In this document: piece by piece, positions 33,079-34,190 of the stretch | Numbering within the stretch: the stretch's first letter is position 1 | Layout of the letters: every line of letters starts with the position of its first letter | Source of the DNA: an uncultured Lachnospiraceae bacterium | Lineage (GTDB): Bacteria > Bacillota > Clostridia > Lachnospirales > Lachnospiraceae | DNA length: 34,190 bases | Assembly (NCBI GenBank): GCA_910588295.1 | Contig: CAJUQO010000032.1 | Location: 1 to 34,190 of the forward strand | Direction of reading: 5' to 3' | The notes under the pieces: generated by a model | The model's input: only the letters and a program-made list of their open reading frames with translations | Told to the model about the DNA's origin: nothing | Database searches by the model: none | Position numbers and translations under genes: made by a program

Positions 33079-33846
33079 TCATCTTTCCCGGCCATAAGCT
33101 TTATAGTACTTTTCCACGCCGTCCGCTATGCCTTTCGCCATTTTCAACTGGTTCGCTTTTTTGGCCATTTTCCTGTCCTCGGAGGGATTAGTCATATAAC
33201 CCATCTCAATAAAGATCGTCGGAATGGGGCTGTAATTGATGCCCGTCAGATCGTCGCGCTCAGAGATGGGCCTTTTCTTGATCGAAGTTGCGGCACAATA
33301 GGCATTCAGCACGTACTTAGCCAGGGCGCTGCTCTTTTTATACTGTTTTTGCCAGGGATTTTTCTTCGTCTGGCAGATGGTAAAAGCGCCTTTATCCGAA
33401 CGTCTGGCCGACCCATTCGCATGGATATGGATCAGTATATCGGCTTTGGCTTTTACAGCCATTTTCACCCGTTTACTGTTGGGAATATTGACGTCATGGG
33501 TTTTACGCACCATATAAACCTGAAAGCCCATCTGCTTAAGCTGTTTTTTCAGACATTTGGCTACGGCCAGATTCAGCCTGTATTCTGCCAGGCCGGTGGC
33601 CACTCCCTGGGTGCCGGAAGACACTTTCGCCTTTTTCTTTCCGGAACCGGGAGCTATGGGTTCCTTTCTGTAATTCCCTTTTCTCTGATGGCCGGCGTCG
33701 ATAGCTATAATAAAATCCTTACGGGATTTCTTTTTCACCGTTTCCTGAACAGATGTCCCGCCTGCACTCCCGGCCGCGCTGACCGACTGAACCGCCGCTA
33801 AAAGCATAACCATACACACTAAAAATACCCGCTTTGCCTTTTTCAT
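33079..33846 (-). CDS. N-acetylmuramoyl-L-alanine amidase (Amidase_3), secreted
   Basis: Zinc enzyme that cuts the bond between MurNAc and the stem peptide. 255 residues: signal peptide 1-24 (cleavage after SVSA), a short linker, then one catalytic domain. Zinc ligands H53 (IDAGH), E88 (GLAEYRLNL) and H142 (IHIHANG) are present, as is the catalytic glutamate E214 (IFIEMGYMTNPSED). No cell-wall-binding repeat (SH3, SPOR or LysM) is attached, so it is a minimal, freely secreted amidase. Start ATG 33846 follows AGGAGAAGG. Role in cell separation or sporulation cannot be told apart from sequence. Confidence 0.94.
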   Translation of the reverse strand: MKKAKRVFLVCMVMLLAAVQSVSAAGSAGGTSVQETVKKKSRKDFIIAIDAGHQRKGNYRKEPIAPGSGKKKAKVSSGTQGVATGLAEYRLNLAVAKCLKKQLKQMGFQVYMVRKTHDVNIPNSKRVKMAVKAKADILIHIHANGSARRSDKGAFTICQTKKNPWQKQYKKSSALAKYVLNAYCAATSIKKRPISERDDLTGINYSPIPTIFIEMGYMTNPSEDRKMAKKANQLKMAKGIADGVEKYYKAYGRER

Positions 33847-33954
33847 AAATCCTTCTCCTTTCCATAATGACATCCGCGCTCCAAACCACGTTCTATGCTC
33901 TCAGCGGTATACCGCAGACCTCCTCTGAGGACGCCTCTGTACCGAACAATTACA

Positions 33955-34003
33955 AAAACTGCCGGTAACAGCTTTTTTTCAAACATTCAAGCTGCCACCG
34001 GCA
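33955..34003 (-). terminator. Intrinsic terminator of the tRNA-His/tRNA-Gln transcript
   Basis: TGCCGGTAACAGCTT (33960-33974) pairs with AAGCTGCCACCGGCA (33989-34003) with two mismatches; on the minus strand the stem is followed by GTTTTTGT. It lies about 45 bp after tRNA-Gln. Confidence 0.65.
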
Positions 34004-34048
34004 ATTTCTCAACACTAAAATACATGGGTTCCCGCACACCAGCGTTAA

Positions 34049-34120
34049 CTGGGCTAGTTGGATTTGAACCAACGAATGCAGGAGTCAAAGTCCTGTGCCT
34101 TACCCCTTGGCGATAGCCCA
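34049..34120 (-). tRNA. tRNA-Gln (anticodon TTG)
   Basis: Begins TGGGCTA (34120) and ends TAGCCCA plus discriminator G, the usual U1-A72 arrangement of bacterial tRNA-Gln; anticodon stem CAGGA/TCCTG with loop CTTTGAC (anticodon TTG), T-arm GTTGGTTCAAATCCAAC. No CCA encoded. Confidence 0.94.
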
Positions 34121-34130
34121 ATAAAAAAGG

Positions 34131-34190
34131 GTGGGTACAGGGATTCGAACCCTGGGCCTCCAGAGCCACAATCTGGCGCGCTAACCAACT
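34131..34190 (-). tRNA. tRNA-His (anticodon GTG), 5' end outside window
   Basis: The visible part runs from the D-loop (AGTTGGTTAGCGC) through anticodon stem CCAGA/TCTGG with loop TTGTGGC (anticodon GTG), T-arm CTGGGTTCGAATCCCTG and 3' acceptor TACCCAC. The 5' acceptor strand lies beyond the right edge. Confidence 0.9.

Overview
The window looks like a chromosomal segment of an anaerobic, low-to-mid GC Firmicute, most likely a Lachnospiraceae / Clostridium cluster XIVa gut bacterium. This is inferred from gene content, strong AGGAGG-type ribosome binding sites, a zinc-type L31, tRNA genes without encoded CCA, PF12784-type nuclease and conjugative-element remnants, and a BspA-type surface protein. 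No 16S or other species marker is present. Most of the window is GC-rich and tightly packed. The stretch from about 11.8 to 18.9 kb is visibly more AT-rich and full of broken genes.

Left part (1-4.5 kb, minus strand): the first 439 codons of release factor 3 (prfC, cut by the window edge) with its own consensus promoter, a VanW-family cell-wall protein and a MATE efflux pump.

4.7-11.8 kb (plus strand): a signalling and transport block. An OmpR-type response regulator, an ABC-2 type ATPase and permease, and a small histidine kinase are followed by a second ABC system, a MacB/LolD-type ATPase and an 865-residue FtsX-type permease. CTTTAC motifs occur around the regulator promoter and as four copies at 11-12 bp spacing just upstream of the first transporter, which suggests a self-regulated stress or peptide-resistance module. 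The second ATPase ends in an unusual tail of 15-bp tandem repeats.

11.8-18.9 kb: a gene graveyard. It holds an MFS transporter lacking its C-terminus and a clear start, the first 22 codons of a DUF4143-type ATPase, a family 3 glycosidase lacking both ends, a PD-(D/E)XK (Rpn/PF12784) nuclease with an internal deletion, two conjugative-element genes fused by deletion, a frameshifted AraC regulator and a PadR regulator with no good start. An intact small XRE regulator and a divergent one-TM protein of unknown function sit among them.

18.9-24.4 kb (minus): a conserved housekeeping run, prfA, prmC, DUF1385 protein, rpmE and rho, then tRNA-Leu. PrmC methylates the GGQ glutamine of the release factor encoded next to it.

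24.5-28.4 kb (minus): a DUF4854-type lipoprotein, UDP-galactopyranose mutase (glf) and a secreted RCC1-repeat plus BspA-repeat protein. 28.4-29.1 kb is non-coding and holds a three-stem repeat element and an orphan promoter. Then come tRNA-Ala and tRNA-Val, a PucR/CdaR-type regulator (plus), a VanR/VanS-like two-component system, an N-acetylmuramoyl-L-alanine amidase, tRNA-Gln and a partial tRNA-His (all minus).
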